This document shows positions 19,334 through 27,999 of a DNA stretch of 64,000 nucleotides, piece after piece. The notes under the pieces were generated by a model. The model worked only from the letters and a program-made list of their open reading frames with translations. It searched no databases and was not told the origin of the DNA. Numbering within the stretch: position 1 is the stretch's first letter; the number at the start of each line of letters is the position of its first letter. The position numbers were made by a program, and so were the translations under genes. This stretch comes from Campylobacter bilis (lineage in GTDB: Bacteria; Campylobacterota; Campylobacteria; Campylobacterales; Campylobacteraceae): contig NZ_WUED01000003.1 of NCBI RefSeq assembly GCF_016806695.1, positions 62,001 to 126,000 of the forward strand, written 5' to 3'.

Positions 19334-19365
19334 AATTTTAAAACGTATTTTTATTTTATATTTAC

Positions 19366-19371
19366 TATAAT
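19366..19371 (+). promoter_or_regulatory. putative -10 box for the CheX-like/fliN/fliO unit
   Basis: TATAAT within ACTATAATTTT, 32 bp before the start chosen for the CheX-like gene. It suggests the flagellar trio is transcribed separately from the trp operon. Confidence 0.5.
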
Positions 19372-19403
19372 TTTAAATTAAGTTTTTTTGCAAAGGTATG
19401 GCT

Positions 19404-19826
19404 ATGTTAAAAATTCTTGAGTATTCTATCACTCATTTTTGTGAGCATATATTAAAACTTCGTATTGAAGCAGCCCAAGATATAAGTGGGGAGCTTTATG
19501 GAGCGAGTATCCCTATCATAGGAGAAGATGAAGCAGAATATGATTTTTATTTGTTTTTTCCGAAGGAATTTTTAAGAAAAATCGCTAAAATTTTAATTAG
19601 TGATGAAAAATTTAAAGAAGATGATTGGTGTGATTTGACTAAAGAATGTGCTAATCAAATCATAGGCTATGCCAAAAATTTATTAAACGATGCTAGAGAA
19701 AATAATCAATACAAGCTTGGAATTCCTGAATATTTAGGAAGGGTTGATTTCTCTGAAATAGTTTTAGATGAAGCCTTAACTTATAAATTTGAAAATTGTT
19801 ATTTTAGAATAGGGTATTGTAAATAA
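19404..19826 (+). CDS. CheX-like (CheC/CheX/FliY family) protein
   Basis: I choose the second ATG (19404) because the AAAGG site at 19392-19396 is 7 bases from it but only 1 base from the ATG at 19398. The 140-residue protein has a single ExxN element in TKECANQIIGYAKNLL, the arrangement of CheX/CheC phosphatases of CheY-P, where Glu and Asn are catalytic. It overlaps fliN by 1 bp, a context that favours a switch-complex or chemotaxis role. Phosphatase activity is inference. Confidence 0.6.
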   Translation: MLKILEYSITHFCEHILKLRIEAAQDISGELYGASIPIIGEDEAEYDFYLFFPKEFLRKIAKILISDEKFKEDDWCDLTKECANQIIGYAKNLLNDARENNQYKLGIPEYLGRVDFSEIVLDEALTYKFENCYFRIGYCK

Positions 19827-20134
19827 TGAATGATGATATAGAGTTTAGCAATCATCATGGATTGTTGCAATCTTACGAAGATATTTTAGATATTACAGTG
19901 GATTTTGTAAGTGAGCTTGGAACTACTAATATGAGTGTGGCTGAGCTTTTAAAACTTGAAGTAGGATCGGTTATAGATCTTGAAAAGCCTGCTGGAGAAA
20001 GTGTAGAGCTTTATATTAATAAAAGAATTTTTGGCAAGGGTGAAGTCATGGTCTATGAAAAAAACCTTGCTATAAGGATTAATGAAATTTTAGATTCTAA
20101 GACTGTGCTTCAATATTTTAAAAAAGAAATTTAA
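19826..20134 (+). CDS. fliN: flagellar motor switch protein FliN
   Basis: A 102-residue C-ring component consisting mainly of one SpoA domain. Recognisable stretches are DITVDFVSELGTTNMSVAELLKLEVGSVI, given here as positions 22-50 only for orientation, VELYINKRIFGKGEV and LAIRINEIL. It starts with the TAATGA overlap of the upstream gene and ends 1 bp before the FliO-like gene, so the three are coupled. FliN builds the base of the switch with FliM and FliG. Confidence 0.92.
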   Translation: MNDDIEFSNHHGLLQSYEDILDITVDFVSELGTTNMSVAELLKLEVGSVIDLEKPAGESVELYINKRIFGKGEVMVYEKNLAIRINEILDSKTVLQYFKKEI

Positions 20135-20135
20135 A

Positions 20136-20933
20136 ATGAGATTATTGGTATTGTTTTTTTTAATTTTGCCTTTATATGGTGTTGAATTGGTAAGTTATCA
20201 TATTTATGATAGAAATGATAGAGTGGATTTGATGCTTTCTTTTGATAATACTTACAAGGGTAAAATTTCTCAAAAGAAAGAAGAAAATTTAATTCTTTTA
20301 ACTTTTAGTGATTTAAAATATTCTAAAGCTGAGTTAAAAGATCTTAAATCAGAGCTTGTGGATAAAATCAGTATTAGTTCTAAAAATGATAATACCTATA
20401 TCATGCTACAAAGTAAAGAAAATACAGATCTTGAAGTCAGTTCTATTAATGATAAGTTTGGTATAAGAATAAGGGTTGTAAAGCAAGGAAAAGTAAATGC
20501 GGATTTAAACACTGCTGTGACTCAAAATTCAAATCAAGAATTGATCCCCCAAGCAAAAAGCACAAGCTTGCAAGGATATGATTATACTAATTATATTTTA
20601 GTGATATCGGTTTTAGTGGTTTTATTAATAGTACTTTGGTGGTTTAAAAAGACTTTAGCATATAAAAACAATGGTAACTTTAGAGATTTTAATATAATTT
20701 TTCAAAGGTTTTTAGATAAAAGTAACCAACTTGTAGTTTTTGACTATGCTAGTAAACGCTATACTATGATAATAGGTAATTCTAATGTGCTTTTAGAAAG
20801 TAGTGAAATTCCAGAAGATCAAATCTTAAAACATGTAAAAGAAAAAGAGAAAAATTTCGATACTTTTTTTGAAGAAAATAAAAAAAGAATCCAAACTCTC
20901 ACACAAAAACATCAAAAAAATCAAAATATTTAA
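20136..20933 (+). CDS. fliO: FliO-like flagellar export protein
   Basis: A 265-residue protein with an N-terminal signal-like helix (1-15), a periplasmic beta-rich region (about 17-115) resembling an AMIN-type domain, one transmembrane helix (about 150-166) ending in WWF, and a cytoplasmic part. The segment NQLVVFDYASKRYTMIIG with LLESSEI resembles the FliO core. FliO aids assembly of FliP in the export gate. The order fliN-fliO matches the helicobacter arrangement, where the equivalent protein was named FliO. The large periplasmic domain is absent from the short enterobacterial FliO. It converges on ppx with a 4-bp overlap. Confidence 0.7.
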   Translation: MRLLVLFFLILPLYGVELVSYHIYDRNDRVDLMLSFDNTYKGKISQKKEENLILLTFSDLKYSKAELKDLKSELVDKISISSKNDNTYIMLQSKENTDLEVSSINDKFGIRIRVVKQGKVNADLNTAVTQNSNQELIPQAKSTSLQGYDYTNYILVISVLVVLLIVLWWFKKTLAYKNNGNFRDFNIIFQRFLDKSNQLVVFDYASKRYTMIIGNSNVLLESSEIPEDQILKHVKEKEKNFDTFFEENKKRIQTLTQKHQKNQNI

Positions 20934-22390
20934 GGTTTTTGGTTGATAGCTAGAGCTATAGTGGCAGGCTTTATGATTTTTTTAAGTTCGTCTTTAGGTA
21001 GGTTTAGAATTTTATTTTCTTGGTATATATAAAGAGTATTGTTTGCAAAAATAAAATTGATTTTATCTTCATTTGTACTTAAGGTTTTAGCCAAACATAA
21101 AATAAAATTAAGCCATGATATAATGTGGATATGAGGTAAAAGTTGTTTGTAGGGTTCAAGATTATAAGGATGAATTTTTTTCCCATTAAGTTTGATAATA
21201 GTAGCTATTAAAGCTTTTTCGCGATGGGAAAATCCATAATTGAGTCCACCTAATACAAAATTAGCTGAGTGTTCATTTGCAAAATAAAAATTTAAATATT
21301 CTCCGATATGGCAAAGTTTTGCAGCGTTTAATAGTATGCGTTTATAATTGTCATTAAGTTTATGAAGCTTTTCTAAAGCTGTGAAAATTTGTAAAACAAA
21401 ATGTGCGGTTTTATTTTTTTGCTCTGATTTTAAAAATCTATCTTGTAAACATTTTAAGCTAGGATTGAAATTTGAGGGAAAGATAGTTTTAGGACGAAGC
21501 AGATCTTGTAAATATACTCCTTCTCTAATACCTACCCCGCTTGTAATGATTTGTTTAGCTTTGATTTTTTTTGCAATTTTTAAAAAAATAAAAATACCTT
21601 CTTTAATGGTATCAAAACGATCTTTTTTTATACCAAAATTGATTAAAGAATCTGCATTAGAATTGAAAATTTTCAAAATATGGTTTTTTTCTTCATTTAA
21701 AGTGTAGCGAAAATCATGTAGATTTTTCAAAGGATAAGAGTTTTTTTGCATAATAGAATTAGAAATTGCTCTTAAGCTTCCTCCTATGGCTATGAGGTTT
21801 TGATTGCAAAATTCTTCAGGAATTTGTTCTATAATGGGCGTTATAAATTTATCTAAATTGTTTGTTTTTCCAGTGTCATAAAATAATTCTTTTAATCTTA
21901 CAGTCCCTATATCAAGAGATATACAAGAAATGATTTTATTATTTTTAATAAGACACAATTCACTTGAACCGCCCCCTATATCTAAAGTGGTTGCATCTTT
22001 AAAGGGGCTTAATAAATTTAATGCCGCTAATCCTCCTAAATAACTTTCGCTTTTGCCATCTATACAACGTATATTTAAAGAGAGTTTATCTTTGATTCTT
22101 TTGATAAAAACTTTTGAGTTGGGTGCATCTCTTAAAGCGGATGTGCCTACGATAAATATTTTTTTACATTTGTGTTTTAAGGCACGTTGCTTGAAAAAAG
22201 TTAGGGCGTTTTCAGCCCTTTGCATGGCTTCTTCTTGAAGGATTTTCCCATTATTATAGGCATTTTCTCCAAGTCTTACTTTGCGTTTGTATTCATGGGT
22301 TGTATAAAAACCATATCTTGAGGTTTTTTCAAAAATTACCATTCTAATGGAGTTAGAACCTAGATCAACAACAGCCGTCTTTTTTGCCAT
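20930..22390 (-). CDS. ppx: exopolyphosphatase / guanosine pentaphosphate phosphohydrolase
   Basis: The 486-residue Ppx/GppA family protein degrades polyphosphate and/or pppGpp. The ASKHA ATPase-like N-terminal half begins with AVVDLGSNSIRMVIFE and has DIGGGSSELCLI and GIGGSLRAIS-type motifs. The C-terminal half has an HD-like region with HIGEYLNF and FSHREKALIATI. Substrate preference cannot be told from sequence. It follows fdxB with a 1-bp overlap. C. jejuni has two such genes; this is the one beside fdxB. Confidence 0.88.
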   Translation of the reverse strand: MAKKTAVVDLGSNSIRMVIFEKTSRYGFYTTHEYKRKVRLGENAYNNGKILQEEAMQRAENALTFFKQRALKHKCKKIFIVGTSALRDAPNSKVFIKRIKDKLSLNIRCIDGKSESYLGGLAALNLLSPFKDATTLDIGGGSSELCLIKNNKIISCISLDIGTVRLKELFYDTGKTNNLDKFITPIIEQIPEEFCNQNLIAIGGSLRAISNSIMQKNSYPLKNLHDFRYTLNEEKNHILKIFNSNADSLINFGIKKDRFDTIKEGIFIFLKIAKKIKAKQIITSGVGIREGVYLQDLLRPKTIFPSNFNPSLKCLQDRFLKSEQKNKTAHFVLQIFTALEKLHKLNDNYKRILLNAAKLCHIGEYLNFYFANEHSANFVLGGLNYGFSHREKALIATIIKLNGKKIHPYNLEPYKQLLPHIHIISWLNFILCLAKTLSTNEDKINFIFANNTLYIYQENKILNLPKDELKKIIKPATIALAINQKP

Positions 22391-22635
22391 TAAAATTCTT
22401 TATCTTTATGCTTGAGTTTTAATTCTTCTATGGTTTCTACGTTATCAGGATCAGGAATAATGCATTCATAAGGGCAAGCAACTATACAAGCTGGTTCTGA
22501 AAAGTTATTCACACATTCTGAACAAAGATCAGGATCTATTACATAAATTGGACTATTTTCATAAATAGCTTCATCAGGACATTCTTCCCTGCAAGCGTCA
22601 CAACATACGCAGTCTTTTGTAATTAAAAGAGACAT
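22390..22635 (-). CDS. fdxB: 2[4Fe-4S] ferredoxin
   Basis: An 81-residue ferredoxin with CVCCDACREECP for one cluster and CSECVNNFSEPACIVACP for the other; the longer insertion between cysteines is of the Alvin type, as in FdxA. It overlaps ppx by 1 bp. Its redox partner is not identifiable from the surroundings. The start at 22633-22635 is preceded by AAAGG. Confidence 0.88.
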   Translation of the reverse strand: MSLLITKDCVCCDACREECPDEAIYENSPIYVIDPDLCSECVNNFSEPACIVACPYECIIPDPDNVETIEELKLKHKDKEF

Positions 22636-22746
22636 TATCGCCTTTCAAAAATTTAAAAAATAATTTTAGTTTATACAATAATTAAACTTAAAAAATATGA
22701 AAATAAATATAAAGATAAAAATTTTGCACTAAAAGTGCAAAATTTT

Positions 22747-23418
22747 TTAAGATTTCTTAGGAAAACAGAAGCGGTATCCTCTACGACGGACAGTTTCTAT
22801 GGTAGATATGTTTAAAGGTTTGTCCATTTTTTGACGAATTTGATTGATAGCTACTTCAATAACATTTGGCGTTACAAGTTCAGGTTCTTCCCAGATTGCG
22901 TCTAGTAATTGCTCTTTAGAAACTATTTGATCTGAATGTCTTGCAAGATGAGTTAAAACTTCAAAAGGTTTTCCTTTAAGTTCTATATCTTGATCTTTAT
23001 AAGTGATTTTTTCCTCATCAGGATCAATTATTAAATCTTCAATTTTAATGACATTAGTGCCACCAAGTCTAAGGCGTGCTTCTATTCTTGCTAATAAAAT
23101 ATCAAAATCTAAAGGTTTTTTAATAAAATCATCTGCCCCTGATTTTAAAGCTTTAATTTCTGTTTCTTTGTCTGTTTTAGAAGACATAATCATAACGGAA
23201 GTTCGTGGAGATTTGTGTTTAATAGTGTTGACAAGCTCCATACCATCACCATCAGGTAAAGTCCAGTTTGCTAAAACCAAATCATAATGCCTAATACCAA
23301 TAAAGTATTCTCCGTCTTTAAAATTTTCAGAAGAGTCAGTTTGATAACCAAATTCATTAAGATTATCTATAATGGTTTTATTTAAGCTAATCTCATCTTC
23401 TATAACTAAAATTCTCAT
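22747..23418 (-). CDS. cosR: orphan response regulator CosR
   Basis: A 223-residue OmpR-type regulator: receiver domain (1-115) and winged-helix DNA-binding domain (about 125-220). The usual phospho-acceptor Asp is replaced by Asn51 in VLANWTLPDG, so canonical phosphorylation is not possible. No histidine kinase is adjacent. In C. jejuni CosR is essential and controls oxidative-stress genes including ahpC, and cmeABC; all are in this window. The start is supported by AAGGATATTACG before the ATG. Confidence 0.95.
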   Translation of the reverse strand: MRILVIEDEISLNKTIIDNLNEFGYQTDSSENFKDGEYFIGIRHYDLVLANWTLPDGDGMELVNTIKHKSPRTSVMIMSSKTDKETEIKALKSGADDFIKKPLDFDILLARIEARLRLGGTNVIKIEDLIIDPDEEKITYKDQDIELKGKPFEVLTHLARHSDQIVSKEQLLDAIWEEPELVTPNVIEVAINQIRQKMDKPLNISTIETVRRRGYRFCFPKKS

Positions 23419-23495
23419 CGTAATATCCTTATTAAGAAAAATTTAAAAAATTATAACATAGCTTAAGTAAATGTTTAGGTATCTTTAAAAAAAAA

Positions 23496-23813
23496 TTAAT
23501 ATTTTTTTTTCAATTTAACTCCAACTTTAGCATTTTTTAGGATATGAGGTTTAAAAACCTCGATTTTAAGATGGGTTAAGCTAGGAAAATCATTTTTTAA
23601 ATTTAAGCTTATAGAATGAAGGGATTCTTCAAGAGTATAAAATTGCTGTGTTTTATAATATTTTTTAATTTTAGCAATTATTTTAGAGTAATCTAAAAAC
23701 TCATGTGATTTAGCTTTAAGTTTGATAATAACTTTTTGTTTTTTTTTCCTTTCAAAATCCAATATCCCGATAATACATTTAAAATGAAATCGTATTTTTA
23801 TATAACTTTGCAT
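23496..23813 (-). CDS. folB: dihydroneopterin aldolase-like protein (FolB family)
   Basis: A 105-residue protein of the FolB tunnelling fold. FHFKCIIGILDFERKKKQKV matches the N-terminal beta strand and loop of FolB, where a Glu-Arg pair follows the GxLxxER motif. TLEESLHSISLNLKNDFP corresponds to the conserved LVExLA helix. Folate synthesis is the likely role. It overlaps plsY by 16 bp. The sequence is diverged, so the enzymatic activity is less certain than the family. Confidence 0.75.
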   Translation of the reverse strand: MQSYIKIRFHFKCIIGILDFERKKKQKVIIKLKAKSHEFLDYSKIIAKIKKYYKTQQFYTLEESLHSISLNLKNDFPSLTHLKIEVFKPHILKNAKVGVKLKKKY

Positions 23814-24406
23814 TCTTTTTTGAAAATCAATCTTTTGATATTAGGTAAATGTTTGTAAGTTATAATAAAAGCGATAATAAACACAGGTGCATGCGTGTTA
23901 ATTTCTAGATTATAATTAAATATAAAAGAGCTTATAACAAAAGCAAGTAGAGCCATTAAAGAGGCTAATGAGGATATTTTAAAGATTTTTCCAATAACAA
24001 TCCAAACAATAAAAGCTACTAGCACTTCTAAAGGAAGCAAAACCATCATAGCGCCTGCTCCTGTTGCTATACCTTTGCCACCTTCAAAGAATAAATAAAT
24101 TGAAAAACAGTGTCCAAAAACAGCCAAAACCGCCACACTCCAAAGCAAGCTTTGATCATAATGAAAGAATTTTAAGATTAATAAAGGAATAGCTGCTTTT
24201 GCAAAATCTAAAATTACTGTAGCAATAGCAAGTTTTTTTGCTAATTTAGGGTTTTTTTCTTTAACTACTCTTAAAACATTGGTTGCCCCTATGCTGTTTG
24301 ATCCTTCATTTTTTATATCAATTTTTGCAAAGACTTTAGCAAGAATGAGTCCAAAAGGAATCGAACCTAAAAGATATATAAAAGTATAGATTATTAAATT
24401 TTCCAT
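23798..24406 (-). CDS. plsY: glycerol-3-phosphate acyltransferase PlsY
   Basis: An inner-membrane enzyme that transfers the acyl group of acyl-phosphate (made by PlsX) to glycerol-3-phosphate. The 202-residue protein has several transmembrane helices and the three motifs: LLGSIPFGLILAK, EGSNSIGATNVLR and FGHCFSIYLFFEGGKGIATG. The 200 bp upstream toward the peroxidase gene is very AT-rich, with no other gene. Confidence 0.95.
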   Translation of the reverse strand: MENLIIYTFIYLLGSIPFGLILAKVFAKIDIKNEGSNSIGATNVLRVVKEKNPKLAKKLAIATVILDFAKAAIPLLILKFFHYDQSLLWSVAVLAVFGHCFSIYLFFEGGKGIATGAGAMMVLLPLEVLVAFIVWIVIGKIFKISSLASLMALLAFVISSFIFNYNLEINTHAPVFIIAFIITYKHLPNIKRLIFKKECKVI

Positions 24407-24606
24407 AATGTCCTTTTTATGTGCTTAAAATAAAATTTCTTAAGATTTAAGATTATAGTCTATAAAAATAAATAAACAAAGATAAGGTAATTTAAGATAA
24501 AAATAGTATTAATTAATTTTAAATATTTTTTAATAATTTTTATTATTATTTAAGTATTAAATTATTATGATTTTATTTTAATTTATTTTTTGCAAGGAGT
24601 TAATTA

Positions 24607-25632
24607 ATGAAAATGAAATCATTATTAATCGCATCTTTGATTGCCTGTTCAAATGTCAATGCTACAAGTCTCATTGAGGAAGCTAAAAATTCCGGTTTGG
24701 TTGCTTTGCCTCAAGATCAAAAAGGTGTGGATGAAATCTTAAAGCAAAATGGGGTGCAAGCTAGCAAATTCACTCTTGAAAAAGCAGAACTTGGCAAAAA
24801 GCTTTATTTTGAACCACGTCTTTCAAAAAGTGGCATTATTTCTTGTAATACCTGTCATAATTTAGGACTTGGTGGAGCAGATGGCATTAGTGCTGCAATA
24901 GGACATAAGTGGGCATTAAATCCTCATCATTTAAACTCACCTACAGTTTATAATGCAATCTTAAATAATACCCAGTTTTGGGATGGTCGTGCTAAGACTT
25001 TAGTGGATCAAGCCAAAGGACCTATTCAAGCAGATGCTGAAATGGCAACTCCTGCTCATCTTGCGGTAGAAAAAATTTCTTCTTTGTCTGAGTATGTGGA
25101 TGAGTTTAAAAAAATCTATGGGAAAAGCGGGGTAAATTTTGACAATATTGCTGATGCAATTGCTAATTTTGAAAGAACGCTTATTACCCCTTCGCGTTTT
25201 GATAAATTTTTACAAGGAGATGAGAAGGCTTTAAGTAAGCAAGAACAAAAAGGTTTGAAACTTTTTATTGATAAAGGTTGTGTGGCGTGTCATAATGGTG
25301 TGAATTTAGGAGGTAATATGCAAGCGTTTGAAGTCGCTGGTAAATATAAATTTGCAAGTTTAGGTGATTTTAAAGGTGATGCTAATGGCATGGTGAAAAC
25401 TCCTACTTTAAGAAATGTGGCGCAAACTGCTCCGTATTTTCATAATGGAGCTATTTGGAGCTTAAAAGATGCTATAAAAGAAATGGGTAGTGTTCAACTT
25501 GGTATTGAAATTTCTGATGAAGAAGCAAAAAGTATAGAAACTTTCTTAAAATCTTTAACAGGAACAAAGCCTGTCATTGTGTACCCTCAGCTTCCTGTTT
25601 CTACAGAAAAAACTCCTAAGCCTCAATTATAA
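24607..25632 (+). CDS. periplasmic di-haem cytochrome c peroxidase
   Basis: It reduces hydrogen peroxide with electrons from cytochrome c. The 341-residue protein has a Sec signal peptide (about 1-19, cleavage after NVNA). Two haem c sites follow: CNTCH at 80-84 and CVACH at 225-229. NPHHLNSPTVYN and TPTLRNVAQTAPYFHNG are conserved in bacterial CCPs. C. jejuni has two such enzymes; this locus corresponds to Cj0358. A strong ribosome-binding site, AAGGAG, precedes the ATG. A clear terminator follows. Confidence 0.94.
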   Translation: MKMKSLLIASLIACSNVNATSLIEEAKNSGLVALPQDQKGVDEILKQNGVQASKFTLEKAELGKKLYFEPRLSKSGIISCNTCHNLGLGGADGISAAIGHKWALNPHHLNSPTVYNAILNNTQFWDGRAKTLVDQAKGPIQADAEMATPAHLAVEKISSLSEYVDEFKKIYGKSGVNFDNIADAIANFERTLITPSRFDKFLQGDEKALSKQEQKGLKLFIDKGCVACHNGVNLGGNMQAFEVAGKYKFASLGDFKGDANGMVKTPTLRNVAQTAPYFHNGAIWSLKDAIKEMGSVQLGIEISDEEAKSIETFLKSLTGTKPVIVYPQLPVSTEKTPKPQL

Positions 25633-25637
25633 GGCCT

Positions 25638-25665
25638 AAACAAGCTCTGTATTTTGAGCTTGTTT
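25638..25665. terminator. terminator hairpin after the cytochrome c peroxidase gene
   Basis: AAACAAGCTC (25638-25647) and GAGCTTGTTT (25656-25665) form a perfect 10-bp stem with an eight-base loop, followed by AAATTTCTTT. It separates the peroxidase from the glmM promoter at 25689-25694. The T-run is interrupted, but the stem position fits a terminator. Confidence 0.8.
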
Positions 25666-25688
25666 AAATTTCTTTATTTTAGTCTTGC

Positions 25689-25694
25689 TATAAT
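25689..25694 (+). promoter_or_regulatory. putative -10 box of the glmM operon
   Basis: TATAAT in GCTATAATC, 33 bp before the glmM start and just after the terminator of the preceding gene. It supports glmM-lspA-hemJ as an independent transcript. Confidence 0.6.
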
Positions 25695-25726
25695 CATGTT
25701 TAAATTTTTTGCTAGAAAGGCTTGCA

Positions 25727-27064
25727 ATGAAACTTTTTGGAACTGATGGAGTGCGTGGGAAAGCGGGCGAATTTTTAGACGGTTTTTTAGCTATGCGTTT
25801 GGCTATGGCTGCGGGGATTTATTTTAAGGACAAAAGCATTACGAATAATATCTTAGTAGGAAAAGATACCCGAAGAAGTGGTTATATGATAGAAAATGCT
25901 ATAGTTTCAGGGCTAACCTCTATAGGATATAATGTTATACAAATAGGTCCTATGCCTACTCCTGCGATCGCGTTTTTGACTGAAGATATGCGTTGTGATG
26001 CTGGGATTATGATTTCAGCTTCACATAATCCTTATTATGATAATGGGATTAAATTTTTTGATGCGCATGGAAATAAATTAAGCCAAGAGGTAGAAAAAAA
26101 AATAGAGGCAATTTATTTTGATGATAAACTCATACAAAGTTCTAAACTTGATATGGACGAAATAGGCCAAGCAAAGAGGATAGATGATGTTATAGGTAGA
26201 TATATAGTTTCTATTAAAAATTCTTTTCCAAAGGATCTTACTTTAAAATCTTTGCGTGTGGTTTTAGATGTGGCCCATGGAGCAGCTTATAAGGTAGCAC
26301 CAACAGTTTTTAAAGAACTTGGAGCAGAAGTGATTGTTATTAATGATAAGCCAAATGGGCTAAATATTAATGAAAATTGCGGTGCTTTGCATCCTTCGAA
26401 TTTGGCTGAAGAAGTAAGGCATTTGCGTGCTGATGTAGGATTTGCCTTTGATGGGGATGCAGATCGTTTGGTTGTTGTAGATGAAAAAGGTGAAGTTGCA
26501 AATGGAGATAGTTTGCTTGGGGTTTTAGCACTTTATCTTAAAGAACAAGGGAAATTAAAATCAAATGTTGTAGCTACGATAATGAGCAATGGGGCTTTAA
26601 AAGAGTTTTTAAATAAACATGAAATAGATCTTGATACTTGTAATGTGGGAGATAAATATGTGCTTGAAAAATTAAAAATCAATGGAGGCAATTTTGGTGG
26701 CGAGCAAAGTGGACATATTATCTTTAGTGATTATGCTAAAACAGGAGATGGATTGATAGCGGCTTTGCAATTTAGTGCTTTAATGCTTTCTAAGAAGAAG
26801 TCTGCAAGTTCTATTTTAGGACAGATTAAGCCTTATCCTCAGCTTTTAACTAATCTTAAAATTTCAGAAAAAAAAGATTTAGACAAACTTAAAGGTCTAA
26901 AAGAACTTCAAAAAGACTTAAAGAACAAGAATATTAATGCTTTATTTCGTTATTCTGGAACAGAAAATCTAATAAGACTTTTATTAGAAGCTAAAGAAAT
27001 TAGGGTTTTAGAAAATGAGATGAAAAATGTTGTGGAGTTTTTTAAGAAAGCTTTAAATGGCTAA
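25727..27064 (+). CDS. glmM: phosphoglucosamine mutase
   Basis: It interconverts glucosamine-6-P and glucosamine-1-P for UDP-GlcNAc synthesis. I place the start at the ATG at 25727 ([11 protein letters not shown]): it has AAAGG 7 bases upstream, and a longer reading would begin 18 bp earlier, too near the predicted transcript start. The 445-residue protein has phospho-Ser99 in [11 protein letters not shown], the metal loop DGDADR and the sugar-binding GEQSGH. It overlaps lspA by 8 bp. Confidence 0.97.
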   Translation: MKLFGTDGVRGKAGEFLDGFLAMRLAMAAGIYFKDKSITNNILVGKDTRRSGYMIENAIVSGLTSIGYNVIQIGPMPTPAIAFLTEDMRCDAGIMISASHNPYYDNGIKFFDAHGNKLSQEVEKKIEAIYFDDKLIQSSKLDMDEIGQAKRIDDVIGRYIVSIKNSFPKDLTLKSLRVVLDVAHGAAYKVAPTVFKELGAEVIVINDKPNGLNINENCGALHPSNLAEEVRHLRADVGFAFDGDADRLVVVDEKGEVANGDSLLGVLALYLKEQGKLKSNVVATIMSNGALKEFLNKHEIDLDTCNVGDKYVLEKLKINGGNFGGEQSGHIIFSDYAKTGDGLIAALQFSALMLSKKKSASSILGQIKPYPQLLTNLKISEKKDLDKLKGLKELQKDLKNKNINALFRYSGTENLIRLLLEAKEIRVLENEMKNVVEFFKKALNG

Positions 27065-27527
27065 AAATTTTAAATTATTTTTTTATTTTTCTACTGCTTT
27101 TATTTTAGTTTTTATTTTCGATCAAGGGATAAAATCCTTGACTTTAGCAGGTTTGAGATGGCAAAGTGAGTATTTAGATTTAACTTATGCTTTAAATACA
27201 GGTGTGGCTTTTTCTATGCTAAGTTTTTTAGAGCATTATTTAAAATATTTTCATCTTATTTTGATTGTTTTACTTTTTATTTATCTTTTGTGGCAAAAAA
27301 CGTTTTTAAAAACCCATATTCTAGCCTTTGGTATGATGCTAGGTGCAGGCACTTCAAATTTATTTGATCGCTTTATGCATGGTGGTGTTGTGGATATGTT
27401 CTTTTGGCATAAATGGTTTGATTTTGCGATTTTTAATGTGGCAGATGTTATGATAAATATCAGTGTTATTTTAATTTTAACACAAGAGATATTTAAAAAA
27501 AAGGAAAAAAATGACAGAATGGATTAA
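27057..27527 (+). CDS. lspA: lipoprotein signal peptidase
   Basis: The inner-membrane aspartic protease that removes signal peptides from diacylated prolipoproteins. The 156-residue protein has four hydrophobic segments, the conserved NTGVAFSML region, and the two catalytic Asp regions GGVVDMFFW and FAIFNVADV. Several probable substrates are in this window (CmeA, CmeC and other lipobox proteins). It overlaps glmM by 8 bp and hemJ by 17 bp. Confidence 0.96.
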   Translation: MAKNFKLFFYFSTAFILVFIFDQGIKSLTLAGLRWQSEYLDLTYALNTGVAFSMLSFLEHYLKYFHLILIVLLFIYLLWQKTFLKTHILAFGMMLGAGTSNLFDRFMHGGVVDMFFWHKWFDFAIFNVADVMINISVILILTQEIFKKKEKNDRMD

Positions 27528-27963
27528 TGATTATTATTTTTGGATTAAATGGATACATTATTTAGCATTTGTTTCTTGGATGGCCGGACTTTTTTATTTG
27601 CCGCGTCTTTTTGTTTATCATGTAGAGAATAAAGATAATCAAGGTTTTGTCGATGTTGTGAAAATCCAAGAAAAGAAACTTTATTGTTATATACAAACGC
27701 CTGCGATGATTCTTACTTTAATTACAGGAAGTTTAATGCTTCATGCTCATAAGGAAGTTTTAATGATAGGTTCAGGTTTTATGCATGCGAAATTAACTTG
27801 TGTTGCTCTTTTAATAATTTATCATATACATAATTATTATTGTTTAAAAGCTTTAGCAAATAATACATTTAATAAAAGTGGAAAATATTTTAGAATATAT
27901 AATGAATTTCCTACTATTATGTTTATGATTATTGCATTTATGATGGTGTTGCGTCCATTTTAA
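27511..27963 (+). CDS. hemJ: HemJ-type protoporphyrinogen IX oxidase
   Basis: A 150-residue membrane protein of the UPF0093/HemJ family with four hydrophobic segments. Conserved features are the His in WIKWIHYLAFVSWMAGLFYLPRLFVYH (about residues 12-38) and the Lys in MHAKLTCVALL. HemJ carries out the penultimate step of haem synthesis. A HemN-family gene converges on it from the other strand, though that does not show a functional unit. It overlaps lspA by 17 bp. Confidence 0.85.
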   Translation: MTEWINDYYFWIKWIHYLAFVSWMAGLFYLPRLFVYHVENKDNQGFVDVVKIQEKKLYCYIQTPAMILTLITGSLMLHAHKEVLMIGSGFMHAKLTCVALLIIYHIHNYYCLKALANNTFNKSGKYFRIYNEFPTIMFMIIAFMMVLRPF

Positions 27964-27993
27964 TGGAGTTTAGCTTAGGCTTTAACTCCATTT
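27962..27993. terminator. hairpin between convergent hemJ and the HemN-family gene
   Basis: AATGGAGTT (27962-27970) overlaps the hemJ stop and pairs with AACTCCATT (27984-27992) across a loop of about 13 bases. The plus-strand tail is T-rich (TTTAT). It sits just before the end of the convergent gene, so it probably ends transcription from the left; action from the right is less clear. Confidence 0.6.
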
Positions 27994-27999
27994 ATAAAA

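Noticed and set aside
24407-24606. Palindromic TTAATTAA-like and TTATTATT runs upstream of the cytochrome c peroxidase gene as operators
   Set aside because: Such motifs arise readily at this AT content; no match to a defined box strong enough to call.
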